Under the pieces are notes generated by a model that saw nothing but the letters and a program-made list of their open reading frames with translations, was not told the DNA's origin and made no database searches. A stretch of DNA of 64,000 bases from Deltaproteobacteria bacterium (GTDB lineage: Bacteria; Desulfobacterota; Syntrophia; Syntrophales; UBA2210), in contig JAFGTS010000026.1 of the NCBI GenBank assembly GCA_016933965.1, forward strand, positions 44,044 through 108,043, written 5' to 3'. The position numbers and the translations under genes are program-made. Positions within the stretch are counted from its first letter, which is position 1; each line of letters begins with the position of its first letter. Below, piece by piece: positions 23,089 to 33,687 of this stretch.

Positions 23089-24330
23089 ATGGCAGTCGTG
23101 GTCCCATTCAGAGCGCTCAGACCGGTGCGGGAGAGGGCGGAAAATATCGCCTCCTGTGCCTACGATACGGTAAGTTCCGAGGAGGCACGACGGATCGCGC
23201 AGGGTAATGAATACAGCTTTCTCCACGTGGTCAAGTCGGAAATAGACCTTTCACCGCAGGTCGATCCATACAATGAAGCGGTATATGAGAAAGCGGCCCT
23301 TAATCTGCAGGCCTTTATTCAAAAAGGACTCTTCATCAGGGACGAAATTCCCCGGTTCTATGTGTACCGGCAGACGATGGGTCGCCACGTACAGGACGGG
23401 ATCGTCGCCTCGGTGGCTGTTTCCGATTACCGGTCCGGCCTGATCAAACAACATGAACTCACCCGCTCCGACAAGGAACGGGACAGAACGAAGCATATCA
23501 TGACGGTCAACGCCCAGACGGGCCCCGTGTTCATGACATACCGGTATGTACCCGCCATCAATGAGATCGTCGGTAATACCGTGGAGGAGTTTCCGGAGTA
23601 TGATTTCACGGCCGACGATGGGGTCAGGCACACGGCCTGGATAATTGGAGATGATGGGACGGCGGAGCGGATCCGTGATGAATTTTCAAAGGTCCCCGTC
23701 CTCTATATAGCCGATGGGCATCACCGGGCGGCGTCGGCCGCGGCGGTCCAGCAAATGCGGGCCGAGGCAAATCCTGTCCATACCGGCGGGGAAGAGTACA
23801 ATTTCATGATGGCCGTTCTTTTTCCTCACGACCATCTCAATGTGATGGCCTATAACCGTGTCGTCCGTGACCTGGGGGGGCTTGACGAGAGACGGTTCCT
23901 CGAGCAGTTGTCCGATCCTTGTATCATGATCGCTGATGTGAAGGAAAAGATTCCCGATGAAAAACACCGGTTCTGCATGTACCTGCGGGGGCGGTGGTTC
24001 GGCCTGCAGGTCAGGCCGGAACATGCCGCAGGGGGTGACGCCGTCGAAACGCTCGATGTGTCGATACTGCAGCGCCACGTGCTTGAGCCGATACTGAATA
24101 TACGGGATGTCAGGAATGACAGCCGGATCGATTTCGTGGGTGGGATCCGGGGAACGGCCGAACTGGAACGGCTGGTCGATTCCGCGGCATATGCCGTCGC
24201 TTTCTCTCTCCATCCTCTCTCAGTGGATGACCTTATCGCTGTTTCAGATGCCGGCAGGATCATGCCTCCCAAGTCCACCTGGTTCGAACCGAAACTGCGA
24301 AGCGGTATCTTCGTTCACCTCCTTGATTGA
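23089..24330 (+). CDS. DUF1015 family protein
   Basis: 413 aa from ATG 23089 (MAVVVPFRALRPVRE), the usual family start; an in-frame ATG at 23026 adds 21 atypical residues. Conserved elements include YDTVSSEEAR, FLHVVKSEID, YVYRQTMGRH and YIADGHHRAASA. The family is widespread in anaerobes and archaea. Members are often annotated only as DUF1015 or as putative HTH-type, and no activity is assigned here. The stop codon directly abuts the miaA start, so the two are co-translated. Confidence 0.85.
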   Translation: MAVVVPFRALRPVRERAENIASCAYDTVSSEEARRIAQGNEYSFLHVVKSEIDLSPQVDPYNEAVYEKAALNLQAFIQKGLFIRDEIPRFYVYRQTMGRHVQDGIVASVAVSDYRSGLIKQHELTRSDKERDRTKHIMTVNAQTGPVFMTYRYVPAINEIVGNTVEEFPEYDFTADDGVRHTAWIIGDDGTAERIRDEFSKVPVLYIADGHHRAASAAAVQQMRAEANPVHTGGEEYNFMMAVLFPHDHLNVMAYNRVVRDLGGLDERRFLEQLSDPCIMIADVKEKIPDEKHRFCMYLRGRWFGLQVRPEHAAGGDAVETLDVSILQRHVLEPILNIRDVRNDSRIDFVGGIRGTAELERLVDSAAYAVAFSLHPLSVDDLIAVSDAGRIMPPKSTWFEPKLRSGIFVHLLD

Positions 24331-25272
24331 ATGGAACAGGTACAGGGGCAATATAATCTGATCATCATCCTGGGGCCCACCGCTTCGGGGAAGACGGCCC
24401 TGGCAGCACGGTTGGCCGCGGACCTGGACTCCGCAGTGATATCTGCCGATTCACGCCAGGTTTACCGCGGCATGGACATCGGAACGGGGAAGGACCTTCA
24501 GGAATTCGTTATTGAAGGCAGGCATGTTCCCTATCACCTCATCGATATTGTCGATCCCGGCCGGGAATTCAGCGTTTTTGAATATCAGCAGCGATTCCAC
24601 GATTGTTTTCTGACCCTCCTGAAAGAAGGCGTCGTGCCCGTCATGGTGGGTGGAACCGGCCTGTATCTTGAAGCCGTCATCGAGGGATACCAAATGGCGG
24701 AAGTTCCTCCGGACCTGCTGTTGCGCCGTGAACTGGAGATGCTGGACATGGAGGAACTGAAAGAGCGTTTGCGGTCGATCAACCCGGCACTTCATAACAC
24801 AACGGACCTGGTTCACCGTGAGCGGGTCCTTCGAGCTATCGAGATAGCCGAACATGATGGGGAATCCGGATCCGGTAACGTTTCGCGTGTCCCCGTGCGT
24901 CCCTTCATTGTGGGGGTGCGGTGGGAGCGGGACGTCCTGCGCCGTCGGATCACCCTGCGTCTCGCGGCACGGCTTGAGCAGGGCATGATGGATGAGGTCA
25001 GGAAACTCCATGAAGAGGGCATCAGCTGGGAGCGGCTCGACCTCTTCGGCCTCGAGTACCGGTATATCGGCCGCTGCCTGCAAGGGATGATTTCCCGTGA
25101 TGAAATGGTAACAGTCCTCAACACGCGGATCCACCAGTTCGCCAAGCGCCAGACGACCTGGTTCCGTCGCATGGAGAGGCGAGGTGCCGTCATACACTGG
25201 ATAGACGGGGATGATTACGCGACCCTCGCGGAACTCGTCAGGGAAGCGGGAATTACCGGTCGCCTTGGGTGA
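24331..25272 (+). CDS. miaA: tRNA dimethylallyltransferase MiaA
   Basis: 313 aa, typical length. It transfers a dimethylallyl group to N6 of A37 in tRNAs that read codons starting with U. The P-loop is GPTASGKT at the N-terminus, followed by ISADSRQVYRGMDIGTGK, VGGTGLYLEAV and RRQTTWFRR-like RQTTWFRRM near the C-terminus. The ATG follows the DUF1015 stop with no gap and no clear SD, so translation is probably coupled. Confidence 0.96.
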   Translation: MEQVQGQYNLIIILGPTASGKTALAARLAADLDSAVISADSRQVYRGMDIGTGKDLQEFVIEGRHVPYHLIDIVDPGREFSVFEYQQRFHDCFLTLLKEGVVPVMVGGTGLYLEAVIEGYQMAEVPPDLLLRRELEMLDMEELKERLRSINPALHNTTDLVHRERVLRAIEIAEHDGESGSGNVSRVPVRPFIVGVRWERDVLRRRITLRLAARLEQGMMDEVRKLHEEGISWERLDLFGLEYRYIGRCLQGMISRDEMVTVLNTRIHQFAKRQTTWFRRMERRGAVIHWIDGDDYATLAELVREAGITGRLG

Positions 25273-25309
25273 GGGCCGCAACGCAGCATGTGGACTTTCC
25301 ACGAAGTCG

Positions 25310-26020
25310 TCAATAATGTGTTTCGTAGCCGTTGACGTAAACGGTCTCTGTTGTCTCGCCTTGGGCCGTTACCACGTGAGCTGTGACGGTGATGGGAAAG
25401 ACGGGAATCCCGGTAATGATGTAATACCCATTTCCTTCCGAGCAGTCTGCCTGATCGGTACTCCACCAGTATTGGTAGCCCTGGGTGGTTCCACATTTAT
25501 AGAGGTCGTATTCGCCTTCGACTAAATCTCCGGTTATGTACACGCGTTCGGCATTTTTTGCATAGACGACAAAACGGTAACACCAGATATCCTCCCCGTT
25601 GGTGATTTTATACAGCGTGGCAAGAAAGGTCGCTTTTTCGGCCCACCAGGTTCCCCCTGACATCGACGACATGTACCAGTCACCATCCATTGAATAAGCC
25701 GTGGACAATCCTGTTCCTGAATAGGTAGTCCCGTTCGCGGTGATTGTTAAAAAGATATCGGACCCGTCTATTGAACCTGTTCCCCCCGCATGGGAAGCAA
25801 TGCTGAAAGTCAGTTTCTCGGCGGACTGGTTGATCACCATGAGCAGGGGACCTGCATATCCGGGCTGTTTTCCCTCCGTGTAGTAACACTGCCAGACGCC
25901 GGTGACGTCTATGAGACTGCCGCCGTCATCGTCCACTGAACCGGTGCCTATGACACACAAAAAGCCACAGATGATTATGAGAATGATGAATGAATATCGA
26001 AGGGGAGATAAGATCTTCAT
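25310..26020 (-). CDS. Exported hypothetical protein
   Basis: 236 aa. The N-terminus MKILSPLRYSFIILIIICGFLC followed by VIGTGS is a signal peptide. The region around Cys22 only poorly matches a lipobox, so a lipoprotein is possible but doubtful. The mature part is beta-rich with GVWQCYYTEG, WWAEKATFLATLYKI and a VTAHVVTAQGETTETVYVNG C-terminus. No family recognised. It converges on miaA with a 37-base gap and has its own upstream region. Confidence 0.65.
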   Translation of the reverse strand: MKILSPLRYSFIILIIICGFLCVIGTGSVDDDGGSLIDVTGVWQCYYTEGKQPGYAGPLLMVINQSAEKLTFSIASHAGGTGSIDGSDIFLTITANGTTYSGTGLSTAYSMDGDWYMSSMSGGTWWAEKATFLATLYKITNGEDIWCYRFVVYAKNAERVYITGDLVEGEYDLYKCGTTQGYQYWWSTDQADCSEGNGYYIITGIPVFPITVTAHVVTAQGETTETVYVNGYETHY

Positions 26021-26192
26021 GGCAGCTGCATTTCCTTTTCTTTTTTAGATAGTCAGATAGCAAGGAAGTGGGGAAAAAGCAAATATTGTTGCCCTTTCTC
26101 AGAGTGCCGCTGTGATAAAGGGACTCATATATTGTGTTTTTTGACCGTTTGGAGTATTGCAGGCGCAATAATGGTCGCCTTGCTGGTGAACA

Positions 26193-27590
26193 ATGAAGGG
26201 AAAGAACAGAATTCAGCGTTACCTTGACGATTACGCCCTCAGGGGCCCCTGGGAGGTGATCCCGAAACCGGAAGGGGGAGTGGGGGCGGTAGTGGTGATC
26301 CCCGCCCTTGCCGAGTCCCGTTATCTCTTTGAGACACTGGCCGCCCTTGCCGAAAATGACCCGGCCGAGCTGCGACGGGCACTGGTTATCTGCGTCATCA
26401 ACAACCGGGGCCCAGGCGGTGCCGCCCCTAAGGATATCGAAGACAACCGGATAACGCTCGCTGTTCTCCGTTCTCTGGAAAGTCGTTCACTGCCGGGGGA
26501 ATTGCCTCAGTGGGTATCGAGTACGCACCTGGAACGGATCCTTGACGGTTCTCTCCGTCTGGCGAGCATTGACGCTTCATCTCCCGGATATGAGATGCCC
26601 GCCGGGACCGGCGGCGTCGGCATGGCACGGAAAATCGGTTTTGACCGGGCACTCACGGTCTTTGATCATGATGTGCCGGGAGTGAAGCTGCTCTTTTCAC
26701 TTGACGCCGACACTCTCGTCGAAAGGGGATATCTCTCTTCGGTCCGCACGTTTTTCGAGGAAACGGGGTCATCGGCCGCCGTTATCGCCTTTGCTCACCG
26801 ACAGGGCTCTACGATGCGTGAGAGAGAGGCGATCTGCGCCTATGAAACATTCCTTCGCTATTACGTTCTCGGCCTCCATTTCGCGGGCTCTCCCTATGCA
26901 TATCATTCGATCGGTTCGACCATGGCCTTCACCGTGGACCGCTATGCAGCGGTACGGGGAATGAACAGGCGCCAGGCCGGCGAGGACTTCTATTATCTCA
27001 ACAAGATGGCGAAAACAGGAACGATCGGCAAAATAATTTCCACGCGTGTCCATCCTTCTTCCCGACCTTCCCGCCGCGTCCCCTTCGGTACGGGACGGAA
27101 GGTGGCCGGGTTTCTGGGAGAGGATGCCGACTACCTGGTGTATGATCCCCGCTGCTTTTCCGTTCTGAAAGACCTCATCACAGCGATTCCCCGTGTGGCC
27201 GAGTCTCCCGGTGCTGCACAGGAAACGCTCGCGACGCTCCATCCGCTGCTTGAAGGATTTCTTGTACAGAACCATTTTGATGAAGCATGGCGGAACATCC
27301 GGAGAAACGGCCGTTCCCGGGCGGTACTGACGCGTCATTTCCATACCTGGTTCGACGGGTTCAGGACCTTCAAATTCATTCGTTACCTTTCCGCTCAGGG
27401 GCTGCATTCCGTCGACATGTTCGACGCCGCGGGGGAACTGCTGGCCATGATGCGACGGGGGACGCCGGCGGCGGTGAAGGGGGCGATCATGCCTTCCTTT
27501 GATGAACGGTTTGCACTCCTCGATCATCTTCGGCTGCTCGAAGATGAATTGAACGCGCCAGCAGGCGTGCCGAAAGCCGTGGCCGGCTAA
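26193..27590 (+). CDS. GT-A-fold glycosyltransferase-like protein
   Basis: 465 aa, no membrane segment. GAVVVIPALAESRYLFETL is the GT2-like nucleotide-binding start, LLFSLDADTLVERGYL carries the DxD-type metal site, and AGEDFYYLNKMAKTG resembles the acceptor/ED motif of GT2 enzymes. An unusual insertion of ~60 residues lies between the first two motifs. The C-terminal ~200 residues are not recognised. It is a monocistronic gene whose SD is weak. The substrate is unknown; sugar transfer to a small acceptor is one option. Confidence 0.6.
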   Translation: MKGKNRIQRYLDDYALRGPWEVIPKPEGGVGAVVVIPALAESRYLFETLAALAENDPAELRRALVICVINNRGPGGAAPKDIEDNRITLAVLRSLESRSLPGELPQWVSSTHLERILDGSLRLASIDASSPGYEMPAGTGGVGMARKIGFDRALTVFDHDVPGVKLLFSLDADTLVERGYLSSVRTFFEETGSSAAVIAFAHRQGSTMREREAICAYETFLRYYVLGLHFAGSPYAYHSIGSTMAFTVDRYAAVRGMNRRQAGEDFYYLNKMAKTGTIGKIISTRVHPSSRPSRRVPFGTGRKVAGFLGEDADYLVYDPRCFSVLKDLITAIPRVAESPGAAQETLATLHPLLEGFLVQNHFDEAWRNIRRNGRSRAVLTRHFHTWFDGFRTFKFIRYLSAQGLHSVDMFDAAGELLAMMRRGTPAAVKGAIMPSFDERFALLDHLRLLEDELNAPAGVPKAVAG

Positions 27591-27670
27591 ATCCCCGTTG
27601 ATGGACGGCATGCTTCATGCTATAGTTTATCCGCGAATAACGCGAGGAATTAAAAAGATATTTGACAACT

Positions 27671-27792
27671 TCGTAAAAGGTCAGCATGCGGCGCGGCGCT
27701 TCATTTTTTCATCATTTCGACTTACAAACAACCGTGCCTTCAAGCTTTTCACGAAGCCGTCTCATATGATACAGTGGTGCGACTTTTTACGA
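27671..27792. repeat. Intergenic element with inverted TCGTAAAAAGTC ends
   Basis: TCGTAAAAGGTC (27671-27682) and GACTTTTTACGA (27781-27792) form an imperfect 12-bp inverted repeat that frames about 100 bases just upstream of ispG. The same word, TCGTAAAAAGTC, occurs at 42260-42271. The right end overlaps the ispG ribosome-binding area. It looks like a REP- or MITE-type element; no gene is seen inside. Confidence 0.5.
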
Positions 27793-27804
27793 GGGTATCA
27801 ATAG

Positions 27805-28875
27805 TTGGACCGGGAACAAGAAAACAGACGAAAGACGAACACCCTGCATGTCGGTTCAGTAAAAATAGGCGGCGACGCCCCTGTTGTCGTTCAATCAATG
27901 ACCTGCACCGATACCCGTGATGTGGCGGCAACGATCGAGCAGATTAGGCGACTCGAAGCGGCGGGCTGTGAAATAGTGCGGGTTGCCGTTCCCGACAGGG
28001 AAGCGGCCGATTGCCTGAGGACGATCAAGCAAGGCATATCGATCCCCCTCATAGCCGACATCCATTTCGATCACCGGCTGGGGATAGCCGCCATGGAAAA
28101 CAATGCCGACGGCATACGGATAAATCCCGGGAACATGAAGCGAAGCGGCCTGCGGGAGATAATCGCCTGTGCTGTGGAGCGCGGGACGGCGATACGCATC
28201 GGTGTCAACGCCGGCTCTCTCGAAAAGGACCTGCTGGAGGAACACGGAGGACCGACAGCGGAGGCGCTTGTTGAAAGCGCCTTGAGGAATGTCGCCTTTT
28301 TTGAAGACCACGGATGTGCGGCCCTGAAACTATCCCTGAAGTCCTCCGACGTGCCGACCATGGTGGCCGCGTACCGTGCCGTTTCCGGCCGTACTTCTCA
28401 TCCGCTGCACCTCGGGGTCACCGAAGCGGGGAATATGCTCCGGTCGGCCGTAAAGTCCTCCGTCGGCCTGGGTATTCTCCTCCATGAAGGGATCGGCGAT
28501 ACCATCAGGGTCTCGATCACCGGCGATCCCGTCAGCGAGGTCACCGTGGCCTATGCGATACTGCGGGCATTGAAGCTCCGACTTGTCGGACCCGATATCA
28601 TATCCTGCCCGACCTGTGGCCGTTGCGAGATCGATCTGCCGAAACTGACCGAGGAAGTGGAACGCCGGCTGGCGGGGATGAGGGAACATCTCACCGTGGC
28701 GCTCATGGGGTGTGTGGTGAACGGACCGGGTGAGGCGGCCGAGGCCGACGTCGGTATTGCGGGCGGGCGGCACATGGGGTTGCTGTTCAGAAAGGGCAGG
28801 GTCGTGCGCAAGGTCCGTGAAGAAGAGTTTGTCGATGCGCTGATGGAAGAGATACAGTCAATTATACGGGAATGA
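27805..28875 (+). CDS. ispG: 4-hydroxy-3-methylbut-2-en-1-yl diphosphate synthase (IspG/GcpE)
   Basis: 356 aa from a TTG start with GAGGG nine bases upstream; no ATG fits the family N-terminus. It catalyses the penultimate step of the MEP isoprenoid pathway and uses a 4Fe-4S cluster. IGGDAPVVVQSMTCTDT is the N-terminal signature. The cluster ligands are in CPTCGRCEIDL and the later MGCVVNGPGEA. IRINPGN and KLSLKSSDV-type elements of the TIM barrel are present. proS follows after a short gap with AGGAGG. Confidence 0.95.
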   Translation: MDREQENRRKTNTLHVGSVKIGGDAPVVVQSMTCTDTRDVAATIEQIRRLEAAGCEIVRVAVPDREAADCLRTIKQGISIPLIADIHFDHRLGIAAMENNADGIRINPGNMKRSGLREIIACAVERGTAIRIGVNAGSLEKDLLEEHGGPTAEALVESALRNVAFFEDHGCAALKLSLKSSDVPTMVAAYRAVSGRTSHPLHLGVTEAGNMLRSAVKSSVGLGILLHEGIGDTIRVSITGDPVSEVTVAYAILRALKLRLVGPDIISCPTCGRCEIDLPKLTEEVERRLAGMREHLTVALMGCVVNGPGEAAEADVGIAGGRHMGLLFRKGRVVRKVREEEFVDALMEEIQSIIRE

Positions 28876-28884
28876 GGAGGAATG

Positions 28885-30624
28885 ATGCGCTACTCACAGA
28901 TGTTTTTACCGACGGTAAAGGAAGTTCCCTCTGATGCGGAAATCATAAGCCACCAGCTTATGCTTCGAGCCGGCATGATACGGAAGCTGACGAGCGGGAT
29001 CTACTCATATCTGCCTGTGGGATACCGGGTGATCAGGAAGATTGAAAACATCATTCGCGAAGAAATGAACCGGGCCGGCGCCCAGGAGACGTTCCTGCCG
29101 GCCGTGCAGCCCGCCGAGCTCTGGCAGGAATCGGGCCGGTGGAATTTCTACGGCAAGGAGCTGCTCCGGTTCAAGGACCGGCATAATCGGGACTACTGCA
29201 TCGGGCCGACCCACGAGGAGGTCATTACCGACATCGTTCGAAACGAGATCCAGACCTACCGGCAACTTCCCACGAACCTCTACCAGATACAGACGAAATT
29301 CCGGGACGAAATCCGGCCGCGGTTCGGCGTGATGAGGTGCCGGGAATTCGGCATGAAAGACGCATACAGCTTCGACGTGGACGAAGAGGAGGCCGGCAAG
29401 AGCTACCGGGCCATGTTCGAAGCCTATAAGAGGATATTTGCCCGGTGCGGTCTCCGTTTCCGGCCCGTCGAGGCCGACAGCGGGAACATCGGCGGCAGCT
29501 ACTCCCATGAATTCATGGTCCTGGCGGAATCAGGCGAGGACGCCATCGTGTTCTGCAGTTCATGCAATTATGCCGCGAACCTTGAAAAGGCCGAGATAGC
29601 CCGCCCCGAGAAGGAACCTGTCGACGAAAAAGATTTCCTGACACCGGAGGATGTATATACACCTGATGTGCGTACCATAGAGGAAGTCTGTGAATTTCTC
29701 AAGGTGACACCGCAGGATGTGGTGAAAACGCTGATCTTCGTCGCCGACGGCAGGCCGGTTGCCGCGCTTATCAGGGGTGACGAGGAGATCAACGAGGTGA
29801 AACTGAAGAATTATCTGGCCTGCGATGATCTCGAACTGGCGATGGATGACATTATCATGGAAGTTACCGGTTCTCCACGCGGATTTGCGGGCCCCATCGG
29901 GATACGGGCGGACATCATCGCCGACCATTCTCTCATAAACATGAAGAACTTCGTTGTGGGGGCGAATCGGGAAAATTATCACCGGATCAACTGCAATATG
30001 GGAAGGGACGTTTTTATCAAGGATTTTGCCGATCTGCGGATCATCAGGGAGACCGACATCTGCCCTCGGTGCGGGGAGGCCATTTCCTTCGCCCGCGGCA
30101 TCGAAGTGGGACACGTCTTCAAACTGGGAACAAAGTACAGCGAGGCGATGAAGGCCACTTTCCTCGACCGGGACGGGAAGGAAAAACTCATGATCATGGG
30201 CTGTTACGGGATCGGGGTGGGAAGGACGATGGCGGCCTGCATCGAACAGAGCAACGACGAACACGGCATTGTCTGGCCCATGTCGATAGCCCCCTATCAG
30301 GTGATCGTGACACCGGTCAACAGCAAGGATGAAACGATCCGGGCTGCGGCATCGGAGATTCACAATGAACTGTCGGCGGAAGACATTGAAGTGATCCTTG
30401 ACGACCGGGATGAACGGGCCGGCGTCAAGTTCAACGACGCCGACCTTATCGGGATCCCCCTGCGGATCACCATCGGTGCCAGGAACCTTGCCGAAGGAAA
30501 AATGGAAATACGGGACCGGAGAACGGGAGAGGTCACCCTTGTTTCGCGGGAGGATGTTCTTTCTTTTGTGAAGGACGGAATAGAAGAAGAATTGCAGCGC
30601 CTGAACAACCCGCCTGAGGAATGA
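28885..30624 (+). CDS. proS: Prolyl-tRNA synthetase (bacterial type with editing insertion)
   Basis: 579 aa from the second of two adjacent ATGs (28882 and 28885); 28885 is better placed behind AGGAGG and matches the family start [10 protein letters not shown]. Class II synthetase motifs are seen: [13 protein letters not shown] (motif 1), [21 protein letters not shown] (motif 2) and [13 protein letters not shown] (motif 3). The central ~180 residues form the editing INS domain ([19 protein letters not shown] and related), and a C-terminal anticodon-binding domain follows. tRNA-Pro is encoded 4.5 kb downstream. Confidence 0.97.
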   Translation: MRYSQMFLPTVKEVPSDAEIISHQLMLRAGMIRKLTSGIYSYLPVGYRVIRKIENIIREEMNRAGAQETFLPAVQPAELWQESGRWNFYGKELLRFKDRHNRDYCIGPTHEEVITDIVRNEIQTYRQLPTNLYQIQTKFRDEIRPRFGVMRCREFGMKDAYSFDVDEEEAGKSYRAMFEAYKRIFARCGLRFRPVEADSGNIGGSYSHEFMVLAESGEDAIVFCSSCNYAANLEKAEIARPEKEPVDEKDFLTPEDVYTPDVRTIEEVCEFLKVTPQDVVKTLIFVADGRPVAALIRGDEEINEVKLKNYLACDDLELAMDDIIMEVTGSPRGFAGPIGIRADIIADHSLINMKNFVVGANRENYHRINCNMGRDVFIKDFADLRIIRETDICPRCGEAISFARGIEVGHVFKLGTKYSEAMKATFLDRDGKEKLMIMGCYGIGVGRTMAACIEQSNDEHGIVWPMSIAPYQVIVTPVNSKDETIRAAASEIHNELSAEDIEVILDDRDERAGVKFNDADLIGIPLRITIGARNLAEGKMEIRDRRTGEVTLVSREDVLSFVKDGIEEELQRLNNPPEE

Positions 30625-30698
30625 GTGTTCCGGAAGAAACGGCGGTGTGGGACGACCAGGGTGAGATCACGTAAGTTTTGTTTCGAAACGGCCGTGCT

Positions 30699-32876
30699 AT
30701 GATACGCATCACCGACATACTTGATGAGGCCCAGAAATACCTGTCTCAGGAAGAAATGGAGATGATCGAGAAGGCTTATATCTTCAGTGCTTCCGTGCAC
30801 CAGGGACAGGTGCGCCTTTCGGGGGAACCCTATCTGATCCATCCCCTGGAAGTGACGGGAACGCTGGTGAAGATGAGGCTTGATGTGGCGACGATCGTTA
30901 CGGGATTGCTGCACGATACCGTTGAGGACACGCTGGCCACGAGGGACCAGATCGAAGAGGCTTTCGGTAAAGAGGTTGTTTTTCTCGTGGACGGGCTGAC
31001 CAAGATCAGCAGGATCAGGTTCGGCAGCCAGCTCGAGCGCCAGGCGGAGAATTTCAGGAAGATGATTCTCGCCATGTCTTCAGATATCCGTGTGCTCGTG
31101 ATCCGCCTTGCCGACCGGATCCACAACATGAAGACGCTCGATTTTCAGTACCCGGAAAAACAGAAATTCATCGCCCAGGAAACTCTTGAGGTCTACGCGC
31201 CGCTGGCGAACCGGCTCGGCATCAACTGGATGAAGATCGAGCTCGAGGACCTCGCCTTCAAATACCTGTATCCGGAAGAATACTTTGAGCTCATCGAAGG
31301 GGTGGCGAAGAGAAAGGACGAGCGTGACCGCTATACGGAAGAAGTGAAGAGCATCATCACCCGGGAAATGGGCAGGTATGATCTGGCGGGCATCGTCGAA
31401 GGAAGAGCGAAGCATTTTTACAGCATATTCAATAAGATGCGTGAGCAGAATCTCCAGTTCGATCAGGTCTATGATCTCATGGCCTTTCGGATAATCCTCG
31501 ATTCAAACCAGGTGAAGGACTGCTATACGGCGTTGAGCCTCGTTCATGAACTGTGGAAGCCCGTTCCGGGCCGCTTCAAGGACTATATCGCCATGCCGAA
31601 GGCGAATCACTACCGTTCGCTCCATACAACGGTGATAGGGCCCTATGGAGAGCGGATGGAAGTACAGATACGCACGAAAGAGATGCACGAATGGGCGGAA
31701 AAGGGAATCGCGGCACACTGGCGTTACAAGGAGGGAAAGGCCTTTTCGGGGGAAGAGGACGACCAGATAAAGAAGCTGCGTGAGCTTCTTGAGGTCCAGC
31801 ATGATCCGGGAGATGCCCGTGAGTTCATGAAGAACCTGAAGATAGCCCTCTATCCCGACGAAGTCTATGTCTTCACCCCCCGCGGAGACGTCAAGTCCTT
31901 TCCCAAGGGGGCGACACCGATCGACTTTGCCTACAGCATACATACCGATGTGGGGAATCAGTGCGTCGGCGCCATGGTGAACCGTACAATAGTTCCCCTG
32001 AAATACAAGCTGCAGAACGGTGATACCGTTGAGATTACGACGCAGCCGGGGCATTATCCCAGCAAGGACTGGCTCAAGTATGCCGTTACCACCAGGGCAT
32101 TATCGAAGATCAAGCAGTTCATCAAGACGGAGGAACGGGAGCGGAGCGTCGCCCTGGGACGGGAGATCCTTGAAAAGGAACTGCGTCGGCACGACCTGAG
32201 ATACAACCAGCTCATTAAAACGAACAAGTTCAAGACCGTCCTCGCTGAATACTCTCTGAGCAGCCTGGATGATATGCTCGCCCTCGTCGGCTACGGCAAA
32301 CTGTCGGCGAAACACCTGGCGAACCGCTTCATCCATGAAGAAGAGCCGAAGAAGGAAACAGGCATCTTTGAAAAGATGAAGCGCAAGTTCCGGAAGACCC
32401 ATGATGCGGGCGTCTCCATAACCGGCGTGGACAATATCATGGTCCGCTTTGCGAAATGCTGCAGCCCTATTCCCGGCGATAACATCGTGGGGGCAATTAC
32501 CCGCGGGCGCGGTGTGAGCGTCCATGTGGCAACCTGCCCGAGGATACAGGACATGCCACCGGAACGGATCATCGAAGTAGAGTGGAACATCGAAAAAAAA
32601 CAGACCTATCCGGTAAATATCCGTATCAAATGTCACGACAAGCGGGGCCTTCTGTCGGAACTCACCAATGTTATCGCCTCCTCGGGTATCAACATCAATT
32701 ACGCCAATATCGATACCGTTCCGGGACAGTTGGCGACCTGCGATTTTCAGCTCGGCGTCAATGACCTGAGCCAGCTGAACCGGCTGATATTCGACCTCAG
32801 AAAACTGAAAAGCGTCAATACCGTTGAAAGGCTTCGGGAACCCTTTGAAAGGACGGAGAAGAAGATCCCAACATGA
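30699..32876 (+). CDS. RelA/SpoT-type bifunctional (p)ppGpp synthetase/hydrolase
   Basis: 725 aa from ATG 30699 (MIRITDILDE, the family start). The HD hydrolase domain has the His-Asp pair at residues 72-73 in GLLHDTVEDT, so hydrolase activity should be intact. The synthetase domain has YNVSYDLMAF-like QVYDLMAFRII, MPKANHYRSLHT and MEVQIRTKEMHEWAE. TGS (VYVFTPRGDVKSFPKGAT), zinc-finger/CC (FAKCCSPIPGD) and C-terminal ACT domains follow. It is the stringent-response enzyme and is likely the only RSH of this type. It sits between proS and an amidase gene in one orientation. Confidence 0.95.
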   Translation: MIRITDILDEAQKYLSQEEMEMIEKAYIFSASVHQGQVRLSGEPYLIHPLEVTGTLVKMRLDVATIVTGLLHDTVEDTLATRDQIEEAFGKEVVFLVDGLTKISRIRFGSQLERQAENFRKMILAMSSDIRVLVIRLADRIHNMKTLDFQYPEKQKFIAQETLEVYAPLANRLGINWMKIELEDLAFKYLYPEEYFELIEGVAKRKDERDRYTEEVKSIITREMGRYDLAGIVEGRAKHFYSIFNKMREQNLQFDQVYDLMAFRIILDSNQVKDCYTALSLVHELWKPVPGRFKDYIAMPKANHYRSLHTTVIGPYGERMEVQIRTKEMHEWAEKGIAAHWRYKEGKAFSGEEDDQIKKLRELLEVQHDPGDAREFMKNLKIALYPDEVYVFTPRGDVKSFPKGATPIDFAYSIHTDVGNQCVGAMVNRTIVPLKYKLQNGDTVEITTQPGHYPSKDWLKYAVTTRALSKIKQFIKTEERERSVALGREILEKELRRHDLRYNQLIKTNKFKTVLAEYSLSSLDDMLALVGYGKLSAKHLANRFIHEEEPKKETGIFEKMKRKFRKTHDAGVSITGVDNIMVRFAKCCSPIPGDNIVGAITRGRGVSVHVATCPRIQDMPPERIIEVEWNIEKKQTYPVNIRIKCHDKRGLLSELTNVIASSGININYANIDTVPGQLATCDFQLGVNDLSQLNRLIFDLRKLKSVNTVERLREPFERTEKKIPT

Positions 32877-32952
32877 TCCCCCCTGTCAGGGGTTTCATCA
32901 TTGACAGCACCGATCGGCATGCGTTATGAAGCGTGGGTTTGAAGGAACAGAA

Positions 32953-33687
32953 ATGGGAAGAACGAGAAACATGCGATCATTAACCTGCAACTGGAAGACC
33001 ATCGGCCTGATCCTGTTCATATGCGGCATGCTCGCAGTACCATCGGCCGCGACGGCCCGGCCGTTGACGGTCTTCGTCGATCCAGCCCATGGGGGGGACG
33101 ATCGGGGAGTCGAACTCGACAGAGGGGATTTCGAAAAGGAACTGACACTGGACGTGGCGAAAGAGATCGAGAACCGGTTCCGGGGCAATCGCGACATATC
33201 GATCATCCTCACGCGAAACGGTGACGAGACGGTGCCCGTGGAACGACGGCGTACCATGGCGCGGGAGAAAAAGGCGGATCTGTTCATCAGTCTTCACATC
33301 AATGCCGGGTTCGGAGCCGGTGCGGCCGGTTATGAAATATATTTCTCCGATGGTTCCTGGGTTCGGAAGCAGGGAGAGAGCGGCGATATTATCATTGAAG
33401 ATATGATAGAGAACCGGATCAGAAACGACAGCATAAGGTTGGCCCAGATCATCGAGTATCATATCGGGTCCGTATTCCCCCGCCAGGGAAGGGGGCTTCG
33501 AAGCTCGCCCGTCCTGATCCTTTCAGGGATGGAAAATGCCGGGATACTGGTGGAGTTTGGTTTTGGAACGAACGTAAAGGATCGGAAAAAACTGCTGGAT
33601 CCCAATATCCGGGAGGCGATCGCCCGGGCTGTGTGTGACGGCATTCAGGCTTACAACAAGGGAAGGGAGAAGCAGGATGCGGAGTGA
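32953..33687 (+). CDS. Secreted N-acetylmuramoyl-L-alanine amidase (Amidase_3)
   Basis: 244 aa from ATG 32953, preceded by GAAGGA at good spacing; the ATG at 32926 is less likely. A signal peptide (hydrophobic core [16 protein letters not shown]) ends near the AATA-R site. Zinc ligands are visible as DPAHGG, a Glu in the EKELTL helix and SLHINAG. The catalytic Glu is in [10 protein letters not shown], which replaces the usual ENGFLSN. It should cleave the amide between MurNAc and the stem peptide in the periplasm. The 3' end overlaps rph by 11 bases. Confidence 0.9.
   Translation: MGRTRNMRSLTCNWKTIGLILFICGMLAVPSAATARPLTVFVDPAHGGDDRGVELDRGDFEKELTLDVAKEIENRFRGNRDISIILTRNGDETVPVERRRTMAREKKADLFISLHINAGFGAGAAGYEIYFSDGSWVRKQGESGDIIIEDMIENRIRNDSIRLAQIIEYHIGSVFPRQGRGLRSSPVLILSGMENAGILVEFGFGTNVKDRKKLLDPNIREAIARAVCDGIQAYNKGREKQDAE

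Noticed and set aside
32880..32893. CCCCTG-T-CAGGGG palindrome followed by TTT after rel
   Set aside because: The loop would be too small for a stable hairpin with the full stem and the T-run is only three bases. The following gene probably continues the operon.
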